DNA of 14,077 bases from Chloroflexia bacterium. GTDB taxonomy: Bacteria > Chloroflexota > Chloroflexia > QHBQ01 > JADMIH01. The first letter of the stretch is position 1. Each line of letters begins with the position of its first letter. The notes beneath the pieces are model-generated. The model had not been told where the DNA came from. It made no database searches and worked only from the letters and a program-made list of their open reading frames with translations. Location: NCBI GenBank assembly GCA_025927935.1, contig JAICKM010000093.1:1-14077 (forward strand). Reading direction: 5' to 3'. The position numbers were made by a program, and so were the translations under genes. Of the stretch, positions 13,983 to 14,077 are shown one piece after another.

Positions 13983-14077
13983 TCAGCGGTCCTGCGGCGC
14001 GTCGTGTTTCCAGCCAAGCAGCCGTTCCGCTTTCGCGCAGTTATAGAAGCCGCGGTTACCGCTGAGATCCCCGCGCA
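13983..14077 (-). CDS. NAD-dependent epimerase/dehydratase family protein (C-terminal 30 residues only)
   Basis: Only the 3' end is in the window: 30 codons ending in TGA at 13983-13985. The peptide GFYNCAKAERLLGWKHDAP has the characteristic end of extended short-chain dehydrogenase/epimerases, where a Ser/Ala-Lys-Ala-x-x-x-Leu-Gly-Trp segment follows the substrate-binding domain. Such enzymes act on nucleotide sugars or on free uronic acids, as in uronate dehydrogenase. It precedes the RraA-like gene by 33 bp on the same strand, so it probably belongs to the same operon. In such a cassette an oxidation or epimerisation step on a sugar acid is reasonable, but this is inference from a fragment. 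Confidence 0.7.
   Translation of the reverse strand, partial: RGDLSGNRGFYNCAKAERLLGWKHDAPQDR

Overview
The window is GC-rich, densely coding bacterial DNA with short intergenic gaps, clear GAGGAG/AAGGAGG ribosome binding sites and sigma-70-type promoters (TTGACA/TATAAT). The gene set fits a member of the Chloroflexota: a DUF6062-type Cys/His protein, a winged-helix–DUF2087 regulator, a PfkB sugar kinase, a membrane-anchored beta-propeller and sugar-acid catabolic genes. That placement rests on family recognition only. I see no rRNA, tRNA, CRISPR array, insertion sequence, integrase or phage gene.

Layout. Positions 1-2956 (minus strand): a DMT/EamA-type exporter cut by the left edge, preceded by a large protein with one membrane anchor, a helical-repeat region and a beta-propeller. 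A divergent gap with a palindromic -10 element separates the latter from a PfkB-family carbohydrate kinase (3088-4002, plus). The kinase's 3' end overlaps by 26 bp the 3' end of a DUF6062-like protein (3977-4750, minus). That protein has a near-perfect consensus promoter placed so that its mRNA should be leaderless. Divergent from it is a 171-aa protein of unknown function with a C-terminal zinc-finger-like motif (4959-5474).

Positions 5645-9411: a SnoaL-like/ester-cyclase-fold protein, a winged-helix–DUF2087 regulator, a small ABM-fold protein (minus), a gap of about 490 bp without a convincing gene, and a complete glucose-6-phosphate isomerase (pgi). Pgi is the best-identified gene in the window and keeps all its catalytic residues.

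Positions 9537-11343: an unknown polytopic membrane protein, then a second DMT/EamA exporter on the minus strand. The exporter has a strong promoter about 260 nt upstream of its start, so it carries a long leader, which includes a possible 25-codon upstream ORF. Positions 11796-14077 (minus) form an apparent operon reading leftward: the tail of an NAD-dependent epimerase/dehydratase, an RraA-like aldolase/decarboxylase with an intact D-X20-R-D motif, and an enolase-superfamily (mandelate racemase/muconate lactonizing) enzyme. Together they look like a sugar-acid or oxo-acid catabolic cassette, whose products could feed central metabolism.

Most genes are followed by strong GC-rich hairpins without U-tracts. 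I do not see an unmistakable new defence or mobile system. The most interesting points are the leaderless DUF6062 gene with its exactly duplicated C-x2-C-x34-C-x2-H module, the long leader of the second exporter, the unexplained pre-pgi gap with a minus-strand terminator-like signal, and the tandem 11-bp repeats before the first exporter.
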